From Chaunax sp. Z400 (Eukaryota; Chordata; Actinopteri; Lophiiformes; Chaunacidae), in contig CM075192.1 of the NCBI GenBank assembly GCA_037577475.1, forward strand, positions 18,394,908 through 18,458,907: a stretch of 64,000 nt of DNA. Reading direction: 5' to 3'. The notes beneath the pieces were generated by a model, which was not told where the DNA came from, did not search any database, and saw only the letters and a program-made list of their open reading frames with translations. The position numbers and the translations under genes were made by a program. Below, piece after piece: positions 15,001 to 28,791 of this stretch (positions within the stretch are counted from its first letter, which is position 1; the number at the start of each line of letters is the position of its first letter).

Positions 15001-16226
15001 CAACAACACCACTTCCTGTGCCTTATGAGCTTAACGAGCCCACTGGTTCCCTGGGCAGGAAGTCAAAGCAAAATGACGCAAACATGTTCACAAACACACC
15101 TTACAAAGGGAAAGAGACACTGCTTAAAACTGGTATCATATATTTCCCTATAGCCCCAGTAACAGTCGCACTATACTGTGTGTTCCTATTATGCCTGGCC
15201 TGCATGCTCATGTACCTAACAGCTAAAGCACTTTATTGGAAAACATGTGACTTCTTGGTTTACATCAGTGGAAAAACACACAGAAATCTGGCAGCCCTGA
15301 CAGTAAACAGAGTAGAGGAAAGAGCTTCAATGTTAAGGTTTCTATGACACGTCCTCTAAAACTCATACATTCTGTGATTTCATTTATTTGTCTTTGCCCC
15401 GAGGGGCCGCAGACCCCTCTGACCTCTTTGAACTTGCGTACGTTGCAGTTCCTGTCTTAGTACATTAGCCTTCATCACCCCTCTCGGGTGATATCGCTTC
15501 CTTTCTCCACTTTTCCACAAATAAGGCAAGTGCCTCCCCGCTCTGAAATTTGGCATATGAACTTGAAATTCCAAAGAGCTAAAAAAGCTTTCTGTTATCT
15601 CTCCTTCCCTCTTTTCCTTCTCTCACATAGTCATTCCATTTCATAATGACATCTATCTGGCTCCTGCAGTGGAATCTTTGCACAACACACTGTGAATAAA
15701 ATCCTTACTCTCACCTGTTAAGGAAGGTGTTTCCAAAGGGGTTGAGTTTGCGGAAAGGCTTGTTGGGGTCCACAATAAGGGCGTTCCCAGGAATCACACT
15801 TTCCATCTCCCCATGCATGATGGCGGTGAAGCAGTCAGTTGTGGGTTCAGGTCCCACCCTGCTTCCAGGAATATCCTGCTCCAGTAGATACCTGTCAGTC
15901 AGACATATTGTCTGTGATTTTCTTAGGACTGATATTTACTAAATTAACAATCACACAAAATTTAAGTGAGCAGTTCTTGCTTGATATAAAGCTGTAATGT
16001 CTTACTTGATGAATGTTGTCTTTCCAGTGGAGTATTGCCCCACTACCAGCACCATAGGCTTGTTATCAAAGTCTGCATCCTCCAGACCGGCAGAGTGGAA
16101 GTCATGAAAACCATAGTATTGCTCCAGAGGCAGCAGCTTCTTACAATACAAGGATTTGAGGCCCTCCGTCACAGTGCGGATCACTTCAGGGGCCTTCTTC
16201 ACGTTTTTTCGCCCCCAGCGTGACAT
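12073..16226 (-). CDS. ehd2: EH domain-containing protein 2 (EHD2)
   Basis: Membrane-remodelling dynamin-like ATPase that oligomerises at the neck of caveolae and stabilises them. Six coding exons: 16006-16226, 15715-15891, 14586-14683, 13060-13472, 12779-12943, 12073-12621; 1623 nt, 540 aa (human 543). The P-loop GQYSTGKT is at residues 63-70, DTPG at 151-154 and NKAD at 217-220. A helical segment follows, then an acidic linker with GPF (419-421) and DPF (426-428). The C-terminal EH domain (about 445-535) has an EF-hand loop DVDHDGMLDDEE at 491-502. The N-terminus MSRWGRKNVKK matches my memory of fish EHD2 better than EHD1, 3 or 4. An upstream non-coding exon is likely because an acceptor-like TTGTTAG lies just before the ATG. 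Confidence 0.95.
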
Positions 16227-18550
16227 GTTGATCAACTAACAAGATGATAGGGAGCTTTTTAGAAAAAGTAATAACAGAGTGTTGTTTGGATCTGTATTTC
16301 CTGAGGCTGAATACTACTTGGAATACTTTGAGGTGCTTCCTGTATTTATGTGAATGCTGCTCACTTGTCCTTGAAACCTCCTCTGCACACGCTGAGAGGA
16401 ATGATAGGGCTGATGTTTCTTTTGAAGTCGGGATCTTCTCCTTTTAGAACCGTTGCCACACCGATAACTTTTAGAACCTGAAATATGGACAGTAGAGAAG
16501 TGAATCCAATAGAAAAGAATTGAATCCAGCTGGCAAAAAAGCTTTCTTAATGTTCTTCCATCTGTTGATAAAAGTCTGCCACAACAAGTTCGGATCTGGA
16601 ATATGGAGTAAGGTTGAGCCCACCAGCAGTCTGCCAAGTACTGTCCGTACATGCCTGGAAAAAGTTAGTACTCATGCTGGAAAACTTGCATACCCAACCC
16701 TGTGACAGGATTTGCACAGGCACAGCTCATTTCTTTTCATTCAAATTAATTAGATGCTCCTTTTATCCACTGTAGTTCCTCCTGGTGGAACATGAAATGC
16801 ATGCATGGATAAATTGTTCATGTAAGGAGAAGCCTTTGTAGAGGGTAGTCAGTACATGGAAAAGCAACTTTAACCCTTGAATAACAGTCTGTCTTTTATT
16901 GTAGAATATAAATAGACACACTGGATTTGGAATTGAGGGCACAACTCATTATTAGAGGCAGACTGACACAAACGTACAAAAGTTAGACACGTGTCAGTAG
17001 ATGTTAACTCAACTGTGGTGATTTCCTCTCGTGTAAATCCCATTTTAACAAGGATATCTGCCCAGGGAAAAATAGGCAACACAGTCCTGGCACGTCACAA
17101 GACCAGTGTGGAAAAAAATTAATGTCAAAATGGCGAACCCTGGAGATCTTCAGGATAGACATTAAAACTGTTAAAACTGTTGCCATTACATAAAGGAGTA
17201 CTGTGACACCCGAGTTGTACGAGTAAAAGTTGCTTTACATTTCTGTTAAGAAAAAAGGCTTTGGGATAAATTTTTAACGTTTAAGGATTGTGGAAAAAGC
17301 CTTGTGGATCTGTGTACAACAGTTTTAGATTTAGAACGGGAAATGTAACATGCAGGGGCAACAAGTATCAGGGAAGTCACGGCTTGCTTTAAAATTCAAA
17401 TGAAGAGATGGAAAAATGGTTTGAAAAAGACTTCCGAAAGTTTCAAAGTTGTTCTTTTTTTTGTTAATTCTGCTGCTAAGCTGTGATTTTTGCACTCATC
17501 AAATACCAACAAAGACTAGTTTCCTCTAATCGCTATCAAAATCTGGTTACATATTTTTTGAGTAAAAGTCACAATTAAAGCTGATAGATAAATTCATTTG
17601 TAGTTTTAAAAGGAATATTTACCAAGTTATTGTGGAGAAAGCCCAGATTTCTTCCAAACCTCTCTCCCTCTCTCCAGTCTTGCCCTCCGGAGCTTGGAAA
17701 ATATTTTGAGTTCAGGAGACAAAAACAGTCAGTCTCTTGGAGGAGCTGCTGCTACATGCATGGGTGTACCTCTGACAGCAAATAGGAAGCATGAGTGTAA
17801 TGCCAATGCAGCTAGATTACAGAGGATCACTCTTCTCCCAGAGTTTAATGTATTTAAGATGAGCTACAGATCTGGCAAGGATTTTTACTTTACTTGCTGA
17901 AAGAGCATAAAGCAAACACTAAGCAAGACAGGCACACCACACTGAGGCTAAAGGTTCTCACCAGTTCCTTTCTTCTCCTAGTTTAACACAACTCCTCTTC
18001 CATGAATACCTTGCAAACTTTATCTTCAGCAGTAACACTCTCCTCCGGGCAGAGATGATCTGTGTTGTGGACAGAGGGCGTGGACCAGAGGAGGGGGATA
18101 GTGAATAAATAATTTGGGTGGGGACTTTTTTTTTCCAGTTAACTACCCAGTACCCACATGCATGTTTTGATAAAAATGGGTTAATGCTGCACCCTTACAG
18201 CACTGGCCTCTTACTCCTGTTTTTCTAATTGTATTTTTCTCTAGCCGACCTACTTTAACATGTCATAGGGTTTTCAGATGCTTTATCCTCTCATCGGTCT
18301 AAACTCTCTTGCTCCTCTTAACTCTGTGAACCCTCCGGGCAAAAGCACACACAAATCAGCTCTTCTTTTCCACTTCCATGCACCACCTGCTGGCTGACTG
18401 ATAGGGAACACGCCCCACCTCTGCCACCATCACCTCCTAACTAGAATACTGTACTCTTTGTGGTCATCAGTCATTCAATGGAATGTACCATGAAGATCAG
18501 GATTCATGGTCTGAACACCTTTGACAAATGACTGGGGGGAATGCAATATT
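16227..18550. other. ehd2 upstream region, no coding sequence found
   Basis: This stretch lies between the ehd2 start and the likely bicra 3' end. It should hold the ehd2 promoter and any non-coding first exon on the minus strand, but I cannot place them. Open frames here are short and have no family resemblance. Confidence 0.4.
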
Positions 18551-19797
18551 TGATAAAAGCAAGGTTTAATTTACAGTTTTACTAAATGTACATATCTTTT
18601 TAAAAAGAGTCATTATACACAATAAATACATTACAAAATTAATCTGTAATACTATACTTCAAATTCTCTTACGTTTTTTTTTTGTACATTATTATTGTTC
18701 CTTTTTCCATTTCATTGCTTGTGCCATGTTTGTTTTTGAATTGTCCACCAGACTAAAAAACAGAGAAAAACATGCTCATAGGAGGTAAGGATACAGTGAC
18801 AGACAGCTGAGACAGACTGAGAACACAATCAACAGTTAAAACTGGACTGCCCCCTGCTGACTGAAATGCATAAAGTTTGCATAACCTGACATCATAAGCA
18901 AGAGGGAGGCAGGTGTGTGTGTGCGCAAGTGTGATCTAAAAACCAGAACTATCCCCCAAAAAATCATCTGACAGTAGAAGCAGAAAAGAACAGTAATTCC
19001 ATACATTTCATTTACATCTTGACAGTACCTAGGAACAACCAAAAGGAAAACTTCACAATTTACCTTTTTTTACCTTCAAATGAACGATATGAAATACAGG
19101 CAGAGTGGAGGTTGATGCATATTGACTTTGACAATTGTAGAAAAGGAGCATTTGTCTTGTGAGCAGTGTAGCTGACCCTTTATTTGCTGTCTAAAAGCAC
19201 ATTCCTGATAAAGAGTGGAATGTATCATTTTAGAATGTGCTGTCTGTCTGTAGGAAGGCTTTATCTTTGTGATAACAAGTAAAAGTTGGTTGGTTAAGGA
19301 AGACGTATACATTGTGATGTTTTACAGTATGAACCTAGTAGTATTCTCTTCTGCCTTTGCGCTATACATAGCCAAGTTAAAGAAAGTTGTTGACTACTGA
19401 AATGCTTATAAAGCTGTTAAAACCAAGAGATGATAGAGAGACTGGTGCTCAAGCCACATGAAAGATAAATACTGACTAAGAAAAGTTAAAAGTGATAAGA
19501 GAAAGAAATGGACAACAACAACCTCTCACATTTTTATGTAGTTAATTGAGCTTGGCTGAAATACAAATGACCAGACATCTTCAAGTCTGCAATTGTCAAA
19601 GACAATTGACCACACGCTCACATCCACCTCAAGCTGTAAATGAGAAAGACATGTCTGGACAATTCAAATGGACAAACGAGGCCAACACAGCTTGGCAGAG
19701 TTGTACAGTGATACTGCTGTCACAATGTCCCCTTCCCCTGCCTCCAAATCTGTCCCTTAGTTCACACTTATAAGTCCGGGCTGGGGCTGAGGGGCTG
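18551..19797 (-). other. bicra: Probable bicra 3' UTR
   Basis: Non-coding sequence after the bicra stop codon. A variant polyA signal ATTAAA is present on the minus strand at 18570-18565. A canonical AATAAA at about 19184-19179 is an alternative, earlier end. The exact end is undecided. Confidence 0.4.
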
Positions 19798-22700
19798 TTA
19801 TCTGCTTTGAGTCTGGGGCAACAGGCTGCCATTGTGACCACGGCCACCAACCTGAGGGTGCTGGGCCAAGGAGGAGGATGAGGAACCAGAGGACGAGGGT
19901 GGGACTGAAGGTCTGTGTGATGAGGCTACTGAGCCCCCTGGGCGCTGGCTTTGGTGTTGGTGGGACCTGCTGTTGCTCCCTTTAATGTGGTGGCTGCGGG
20001 CAGAGGGCTCCTGCTGCAGGTTCAGGATGCTGTCAATGGCGCACTGAAGGTGCTCATTCAGTGAGTCGTCTGGAGGGCTGCCGCTGGAGAAGCTGGCATT
20101 ATCCATGTCGGGGGAATCTGACTTGCAACGTTTGGCAGGAAGTAAAGAGTCTCGTGTGAAGGAGGACTCTGGAGAGGGAGGCCCAGGGGCATGCTGGTCC
20201 ATTCTAAATGTCCCACCTGCTCTATTTCTATTTTTTCCACTCGGCCGTTTGTATTTACTTACATCTGTCTCTTGATCTGTGTGCTCCTCTCCTCTGTCCT
20301 TTGCCCCTTCCCTGTCTAAGAGCTGTGGGAGATGATGGTGTGTGGTTTTAATACTACGGTTAAACACCTCGTCCATTTCATCGAGCCCCTGCATTGCACT
20401 CCCTAAACGGCCCATTTCATGGCTTGTCTCTGTGTGAGTGTGCAAGGCCTCCCTACCTCTTTTCTCTACCTTCACACTGGCTATCACTGTCCGCTCTGAG
20501 TGAGGAGATGAGGCCTCGTGCCTTTGGGGTGACACCATGGGTCTGGTGTAGGATAAACTCTCATCTCCTCCCCCTGGGACACCGGGTCTGACCCGGGGAC
20601 TAATATTTTCCCGGTAGGTTTTTCGAAGGGGGAGACGGCAAGTTGTCTGTGAGGGAGTAGCGGAGGCAGAATTTTGTTTGACCCCACCCATGTCGTGGTG
20701 ATCCAAGGTCCCATTCATTTGAGTGGACGAAGAAGAGGTGGAAATTGACCAACTATGAGAAGACGAGGTAGAGGAGGATGGAGTTGCACTGGAAGGAACA
20801 TTAACTCTCAATGCAGGATTACACTGAGTCGTTGCTATGGTGACCGATGAGGAAGAAGAAGCAGTGCATACAGGGGACTGAGTTCTGATGACAGTATTGG
20901 GAGGAGTTGATGAAAGGTGGGACTTTGGATGTGGTGCAGCAGCTTCAAACTGGGACTGAGTCTGAGGCTGGGATATAGACTGACTGCTCTGCTGAGGTTG
21001 AGGTGTGTGCACTGGATCTAAGGCGGTGTTGTGGACTACCTTGCTGAACCCAGTTTGATCCTGCTTGATCTTAAGCTTCAAGCCAATTCTCCTGCGTGCC
21101 TCGTAGGTCTTCATAGGTGGTTTACTGGTTCTCTGTGGGAGGGTGTCATCATCATCAACAGCTTGAGAGCTGAAGGACGTAGAGGAGAAAGAGGACGCTA
21201 CCGCAGGAGCATGACAGAAGGAGGCGCTCTGGCTAGTGGGCTCAGCTACCTGCCTGTTCGCTGGAGCTGGAGGAGGAGGACAACTGCTGGACCAGGACAC
21301 AGAGGCTCCACCTCCACCCTGCTTTATAACTAGTTTGGTTGGGGGGAAAGGGGTAGCGGCAGGAGTGGCAGAAGGAGTTTGAGCTGGGGTGGGTCCGGGA
21401 GGAGGGTTTGGGGAGATGTTTGGAAGAGGTGCTGAGGGAGGACCTGCAGGTACTGGAGCAGGAACAGCAGCAACGACACCTTCACTGACTGAGGAGGACT
21501 CAGCAGAGGATGATTTCTGTTGGGATGAAATTACACTCTCCAACATGCGCGCATTTGCCACAAACTCCTCTGTAATGAAACAAACAGAATAATTTATCAT
21601 TAGCATACACCTAATATATTTCAAGACGAGCACAGAACCATGATCTTGCCACAGAGTGGTAGAATACCTGGTCTCTCCTTGGCCAAAATCTTATCCTGAC
21701 TCAATGCGATCTTCTCCTCCTGGATGAACATCCGGTCAATCATCACCATCTCTGCTGAGGGGCCAAGTCTCTGCTCAGGTTCAAACATCAAAAATCCATC
21801 AGTTCAAGATCAATTCAAGACAAACAAGACAACATGAAGGCATATGGTGACAATGTGGATATATAAACTTACTTTTGACTCAGCAAAAAGCAGGTAACGA
21901 TATTTATCCAGCATTGCCTGGGTCCTTTTGAGCAGTTGGCAGGACACCCTCTCAAATTCATCATCCACTGTGCACAAGCATATCAAGACAACGTAATTGT
22001 GAAAATGTAATAAACTGGCTGCACTAGGTTAAGAATGGTTGGTTAAGGAGTTTGTTACCTCTTTGATAGTCTTGAGAAGAGTTGGCAGTTCCCTGGTAGA
22101 GATGGTAAGGCAGCAGTCTGTGCAATGTATCCTCAAAAGAGTGGAAAGGAGCACTGTAGTTTGGGTGAAGCACTGAACCCTGCTGTTTCCTAAGCTGTTC
22201 TAGCATCCTGCAGGGGGAGTGTATAAATAAATAAAAAAATTTAAATGGCATTATTTAAAGATAAAATAAGCCATTTAAATGTACGAAGCACCCACCTGGC
22301 TTCTTTGCTGGGCTCTGCACTGAAAGGCATCTTCATTGTTGTTGTCTGCAATGTGAACAAACAAATGACCTTCAGACTGAAGCTTTAATATTTAGAGACA
22401 GTTTTCATACAGTGACACTCCTTTACCTGAGTTTGTACTGGAGCTGGAGGCTGTGGAGCAGGCATCTGAGTCAGACTAGCTCCTAACACCTGTATCTGCA
22501 TCCCACCTTTCCCCAGAGTCATCCCTCCAACTGAGCTGATCACTCCTGGCTTTGGCTGAACCTGCGGGGGAAATCGGGAAGATTAGACACTGACAGAATA
22601 CATTAAAGGAACACAATTTAAAAGCTATCACTTTCAAATTCAGGACTGAATGATGGGATGAAGCAGAAAACAGTTTGCACGCAATGTATAATAACCACAA

Positions 22701-25700
22701 TGTATGTCCTTGGAGGAATTACTCCTAACAAGTGAACTACCTGTGAAGGCTGTGTAAGGCTTGCAGGAGTGACAGTCTGATTCACCATTGCTCCAGCTGA
22801 CCCTTGGGCTCCTGAGAATACCTGTAAGTCACTTGATGCTAAAACAAGAGAAAACAAATCATTACAAATGGAAATATTGCAAAAGTGTGTTGAAGTCATG
22901 GCCTTATGAATCATTACTGGTAAATTGTGTCTAACCTGAGGCAGGAGTTTTGACGAGCACTGACGTTGACTGCAGCACAGAGGGAAGCTGAGCAGGTGTA
23001 CCAGTGCTCGCTGATGATGAAATCACCATTTTATCAACAGGCACATCTTGCTGGGAACTGAACTGACTGGTCACTTGAGGCTGAGCAGGATGCTTGGCCT
23101 GCAGCAGGATGTTCTGCTGGACCTGGAAATCCACCAGGACAGTTTTCTTACACATTTTATACACAAATTAGAGACAAGAAATTTCGTTTCCTAAAGCCTA
23201 CCAATTCCTTCGCCATATGATACATTTAAGACAGACTTTTTGCATGTAAATTACTTTAAGAGACATTTAAGAGAGAGAAGGTACAATACCTGGTGAAGCT
23301 TATCCAGCAGCTGTTTCTGCTGAGGAGAGGGCTGGGTGATGCCCGACAGAGTCTGAATTTGCGCTCCAACTAACTGCAAGTGGTGTTGCTGTTCTGCTGT
23401 CAGGCCCTGAATGGGAACCTGGGCTTTGACTACGGCAGGAACAGAAGTGCTCACAGGGGGAGCAGTAAACTGGTGCTGTGCAGGTGGTGCAGGAGGAGGC
23501 TTGGGTGACTGTGACATAGGAGGCATATCTTGTTGATAAGGGGCAGGCTGAGAGGCCGGCCGTGGCTGAGGCTGAAGTTGAACTTGAACGTGTGCGTTTG
23601 GGGGCTGTGTCTGCTGCGGCTGGCCTTGTGGAACTGGTTGGGGGGAGCTGGTTGCTAGTTGGTTATGGACAATAAAAAGCGGAGGATGTGATGAGGGTGT
23701 GCATGAGCGGGAGGGAGTTTGAGACTGTGCCTGAGGCTGAGAGGGAGGATGGGACTGTTGTTGGTGGTGTGGTGACTGGATCTGCTGGCTCAGAGTGAGG
23801 GGGGACTGGGAAGGCTGGGGGCTGTCTGCCACTGGTGGTGCTGTGGTGTGAGTGGTCAAGACTGGTGAAGGGGATGTGCCCTGGATCTTCAGGGGCTGTT
23901 TATGACCACTGGAAGGTACCTGAAGAAATGGAATCACATTGTACTAATATGCTTATTTAATTCAAGAATTAAAAACAACATTTTAACACAAGAGGAAATC
24001 GGGATATCAACCATAAAAAAACACACACACTGAAAGTTCAACAAGGACACAGTATATAGTAAATATGATTCTAGTAGAAGTTTAAAGACATGACACGGAC
24101 ACAAAATAGGGCTGGGCGATATGACTATATCAGATTATATAAAATTATATAAAATTGTATATTATTTTCTTTTTGACTTCAATACATATATTATATGTCA
24201 AATTGTGCATGATTATACGTAAATAGGTAAATAATAAAATGACAAGTATTCCACTGTTGCACGTTGTATTTGACAGAACTTCACCACTATTTAAACAAAC
24301 GCTTAACTTATTTTGTTGGGGTTTATTCACACTTTTCTTGAAAGTGTTCATTTGAGCAATGGTAAAATTGTGATATATTACACATATAAAAAAATATATA
24401 ACTATCACCCAACCCTAATACAAAATTACACAAACATGGGTAATACAACACCAAACAATACAAAGGCAAAGTATTCAGAGTTTAAAATCAAATGGTAGCT
24501 GAAGTAAAAGTATTAGACTGATTTTTTTGTAGCGTTTGAGGAAGATTAGACACAAAAGGGAGCAATGATCATTCAGAAGACAAAAAGAAAAATAGTTCAC
24601 AAAAACAAGAAGTCAAGATCTGTGGGCCTGTGATGGTGAAGTAGAGTGTAACCTGAAGACTTCAGGGACTGGGGTCAGTGGGCAATGTAATTATCATTTA
24701 GGGGGCAGGTCATTGGTCAGACTAGGGGTTACAAGGTGAAGGGGCACTATAAACACATAAGAGTCTAAATGAGATATGCAAGGTTGAGAGATGTGGGTTG
24801 ATTGGTCAGTCATTGCTCAGTAATGCAGCAGATGAAGTTGAGTTGACTGAATTTGATTGAGCAGAGTGTTAGTAAAGAAGTGAACAAGTTGCACATGGCA
24901 CTCTGGTAAGCATGAGCTTGTTTTTGTTTTATTCTGTTACAAAATAAATATAGTAGAATGAAAAACATACCAAATTAGTAAAGAAAATGTGCATGGCACC
25001 TGATTGCCAGTTCCACAGTCTATAGATATGCATACAGCTAGATAAAAAATATCAGGTGATAACACAAAATACATATGGACAACTGGAATGATCATGCCCT
25101 TACATTTAACAAAGCAATGTAAGAAACACACAAATGTTGCAAGCATATGAGTGAATTTTGAGCTTAGGAATTGCATAGCAACTGTGAGAGGCATGAAAGC
25201 GATGAGTAATGCAAAGAAGAAGCAAAGAACTGATGGGGAAAGGTCTGATACCCTAATATTGTGGCAGCAGCAGCAAGTGGGTGGGGCTTGACATAAAGGG
25301 GCATTTCTACCTGCTTTACCACTGCTGTCATGTGGGAGGGGCCAGGGGAAGGGCTGTGGCTCTGACACACCCACGAGTCAGTTAATTGGCTGTCATGGAC
25401 AGCGGGGGCCGGAGCAGTGATGCTGTTGCTGCTGACGATTACAGACGCTGGTACGCCCACAGAGGGGGTTGACTCATTCTCTTTTTGAAGGTGCTGCTCC
25501 TGATTAGGGTATATTAACAATTTCAGGATGAGGGAGGTAAGAAGGAAGGGGATTGGAGGGAGGGGGGTGAAATAGTAAATCAAAGAAGTCAGACCAAGTT
25601 GTCACTGCGTGCATGTTATTTATTTTTTTACAGACGATATTAACTGTACACAATCAAAGCAAACATCCATAAAAATGGACCACTGACCTGTTGCAGGAAC

Positions 25701-28700
25701 ATCTGCAGAGACTCCTGGCTCAGGATCATACTGGAGCCCTGGTTGGTGAAGAGTAACCTTCCCGGACTGTGCTGAGCCTGCGGGGGGACCAGCCCCACTG
25801 CTGTGACAGAGCAAGAGGTGGGCACAGACATGGACGGAGAAGACGAGGGTACTGTGGTAGCCATGGACACGGAAGAAGGCGCTTGCATGGCGAGGATAGA
25901 GGATTGTGGTACATGCTGCTGAGTGGGATGAGCAGCCTGGTCTGTAGAGCTACCCAGCACAGTAACACATTCTCCAGGCTGGCCCTGAGCCATGGTTGCT
26001 GCTCCTGTGCTGCTGCTGCTGGGGACTCCACCTGGTTGGGGTTGTAGGGTTGGCTGAAGGCTGACTGCAGGACTCAGTCCCTCCACCTGACTAAGCATGG
26101 TCAGGGAGTTCTGGATTGGCATCCCCTGTATGACTGTCTGGGCATGTCCTGATGCAGTGTGGCTTTGTGTCTGGGGTTGACTCTGAGCCAATGAAACAGG
26201 CATTTGAAAGAGGGTGGGTGTGCCCATCTGGCCAGGCTGGAGCTGAATTGGTCCAGAGAGGATGTGGGCTGCCCCAGGGTGGCCCTGTGAAGTAAGGACC
26301 TGACCCAAGTTGATGTTTTGGTTTGCAGTTAAAATCTGGTTTGCAATGAGCTGTCCACCAGGACCCTGACTAGTTATGATGTGGCCCCCCGGGTGCTGGG
26401 TAAGAATCTGCCCACCTGCTTGTAGCTGTGGCAGGAGGAACTGGTGGTTCTGACCTTGCAGAACTGTCTGAGAGGGAATAACAATGCTCCCTGGTTGGTT
26501 TAGCAAGTGTACACTGAGGGGCTTGCCAGATGGTTGTGCTGCTTGTTGTTTGAAAAGGGTTTGTTGAAACTGAGGGGCTTGTGTTGTGGCTTGAGTACTT
26601 AGGACAACATTAGAGCCTGCTTTTCCTGTTAAGAAGGCTACATTCTGAGCAGTAGAAACAGGAAGTTGCTGTAGCCCTAGAGCCTTGTGGGCATCATTTT
26701 GCAGGGGTTGGGGTGCTGGCTGCGGCTGCTGTTGTTGTTTGAAGAGTTTCGGTTGGATGGCACCTCCTTGAGGAGGTTTAGGCTGAATGGGGGTTGGTGT
26801 GCGCTGGATAATTACGTTCTGCATGATTTGGCCTTGAGTTTGTGTTTGGGGTCCAATTCCTGAACTTAAAGGGGTATTGCCAAACCCCACAAGCCCGGCA
26901 GGAGCAGTCATTGTACCACCACTACTGCTGTTTGTGCTGCTGACACAAACAGCCGGTCCATTTAAAGCTGGAGATCCCAAAGTGGCTTTGTTACCTTGGA
27001 TCAAAAGTCCACCCCCTGAGCCTCCGAGCCCCGACTGAGATCCAGAACTTGATACCTCTGGCCCAGATTGGTGCAGCTGGTAACCACCCATGGCTTTAGC
27101 CAGGATTGGCTGTCCAGACTGATTGATAGTCATGACTGTAGGCTGACCAACAACCTGAATCTGTCCAATACCCAAATGTCCAGACTGACTTCCATTAGGA
27201 AGGGCTTGAAGACTTGAAATGGGTTGAAGCGTTACATTTCCCAGGCCCACAGGCTGCATGAATGGTTGAACACTAATGGCCTTGTTCATGACCTGTGGTT
27301 GGAGTTGAAGGCCCTGCTGAGCAAGCACTGACCCAAGCATATCAGCTGTGGCATTCGGGGGTGTATTGGTGGAGCTCGGGGCAGATCCTGGGAAAATTGC
27401 TGAAGCTCCCCCAACGCCAACACCTATGCCTACACCAACTGCAGTGCCTCCAGCCCCAGAGAGGCTGGCATCAGGCAGTGTCTGGACCACCTGCGTAAGT
27501 CCTGGAATTCCAAAGGAGCCCAGGTCCAGCTCAGCCTCTGCCTCCTGTAGACTTTGCTCTGTGATGTTGGCTTCAGCCAAGCTCTGCTGCAGGATGTCAC
27601 ATGGCTCGTGATTTGTCCCAATGCCATTGCTACCACCTTCGCCACCTGGGGATCCCCCCAAAATGTCTTCATCCTCCAGGAAGTCCAGGTCAACACTGAC
27701 TCTGGGCAGGCCTGTCGGCTCATTGGCCGAGAGCTGGACAGCAGGCTGAACCTCCGGAACATGGCCCTTAAAGGTTAGGATGAAAGGAAAGACGAAAGAA
27801 GTGAAATCAGGTGATGGATGAATTTTGATGACTAGATGTGACGGTGACTAGATAAACACAGAAAATCAGACATGGAAACCCCACAAAGACCTTATGTCAC
27901 ATCAAGGCAAATTAAAGGTTGTAGAGTGTATATATGTTAGTAGAAAGAGGGCATTTGGAGATGCATGCTACATAGATGGGAAGAAAACAGAAGGAAGAGG
28001 ATTGGGGGATTTTACTCACCCCAGTGGTAGAGAAGAACGAGCTGGAGGGGTCACTCGAACCATCCAAAAGGTCGTCAGTGTCCAACTACAGACACCCCCA
28101 ACCAGGATAGGAAGAAAGAAACCAAAGGCACCCACACCAGCAGGTAAAAGCCACCAGGACAGAGAAATACATGGGGCATCAAAAAGAGGAGGCGGCAAGA
28201 AAAGGACAGAACACAGTCCAGAGAACCAAGATTGTAAAGAATCAGTGAAAAGTAGTGACAGAGGGGCAAATGATAGTTGGGAAGTGTTAGTATTATCATT
28301 TAACAGTTTGTGAATTAGCATAAAAATTAAACGAGAAAGCAGGCTCAAAACATAATAATGCAGTCAAAGAGCAAATACAACCATTAAGCAGAGGAAGCAG
28401 TAAAAAAAAAAAAAAAAAGAAATGCATAAAAGCATTGAGGGACGAGTTTCAGAGTGCATCAACATATAACAAGTGGCTTTAGTACAGTCATCAAGCCTCA
28501 ACTAAAACTAATTAAGACTCTTCATCACATCAATTACAAACCCATTATCAAAAGGCTAACATATGCATCTTCTTTCACTTTTTTTTTCTTTTGTACTCAC
28601 ATGGGTTTCAGATCCATGAAGAAAGTCATTGAGAGCTTCTGGGTCACTGCAGGAAAAAGCAGTAATTAAACAACAGTAGAAGACAAGGCAAAAGAGACAA

Positions 28701-28791
28701 CTCACAGTTAAATATAAAACTCATCTTGCACTGCGTAAGCAATGACTTACCAAATTACATCTAGAAGGCACCTGCCGTCTTCATCATCCAT
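19798..28791 (-). CDS. bicra: BRD4-interacting chromatin-remodelling complex-associated protein (BICRA/GLTSCR1)
   Basis: Defining subunit of the ncBAF (GBAF) SWI/SNF complex, acting in the nucleus with BRD9. Fourteen coding exons: 28751-28791, 28601-28646, 28020-28085, 25688-27766, 25311-25499, 23290-23919, 22936-23122, 22741-22838, 22427-22561, 22296-22345, 22059-22207, 21873-21967, 21668-21770, 19798-21569. All junctions keep frame and give 1,879 aa. The start MDDEDGRCLLDVICDP and the motifs VSVDLDFLEDEDILG and EPCDILQQSLAEANITEQ match human BICRA. The long Gln/Pro/Ser-rich middle is disordered activation-type sequence. The conserved GLTSCR1 domain spans about residues 1158-1290 (PFHSFEDTLHRLLPYHLYQG; MVMIDRMFIQEEK). 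The tail is Ser-rich. It is longer than human BICRA (about 1,560 aa), mainly in low-complexity parts. The paralogue BICRAL is the alternative, but the ehd2 and napa neighbours favour BICRA. Confidence 0.93.
24107..24417. mobile_element. hAT-family MITE in bicra intron 5
   Basis: The element starts TAGGGCTGGGCGATA and its other end, on the opposite strand, reads TAGGGTTGGGTGATA, giving 15-base terminal inverted repeats with few mismatches. It is flanked by acacaaaa (24099-24106) and atacaaaa (24418-24425), an 8-bp target duplication with one mismatch, as expected for hAT elements. The 311-bp body is AT-rich and non-coding. Confidence 0.85.
28402..28418. repeat. Poly-A tract in bicra intron 2
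   Basis: A run of 17 A on the plus strand, T on the bicra strand. No SINE body precedes it on the plus strand that I can recognise. Confidence 0.8.

Noticed and set aside
14988..15347. 119-codon plus-strand open frame with a hydrophobic stretch inside ehd2 intron 2
   Set aside because: No homologue recognised, no promoter or splice context, and it is antisense to an intron. A chance open frame.
24937..25374. 145-codon minus-strand frame with hydrophobic segments after bicra exon 5
   Set aside because: It overlaps exon 5 in another frame and runs into the intron. The real frame is fixed by the exon's donor and acceptor.
27894..28313. 139-codon plus-strand open frame antisense to bicra exon 3 and its introns
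   Set aside because: Lysine-rich chance frame spanning a real exon and introns of the opposite strand.
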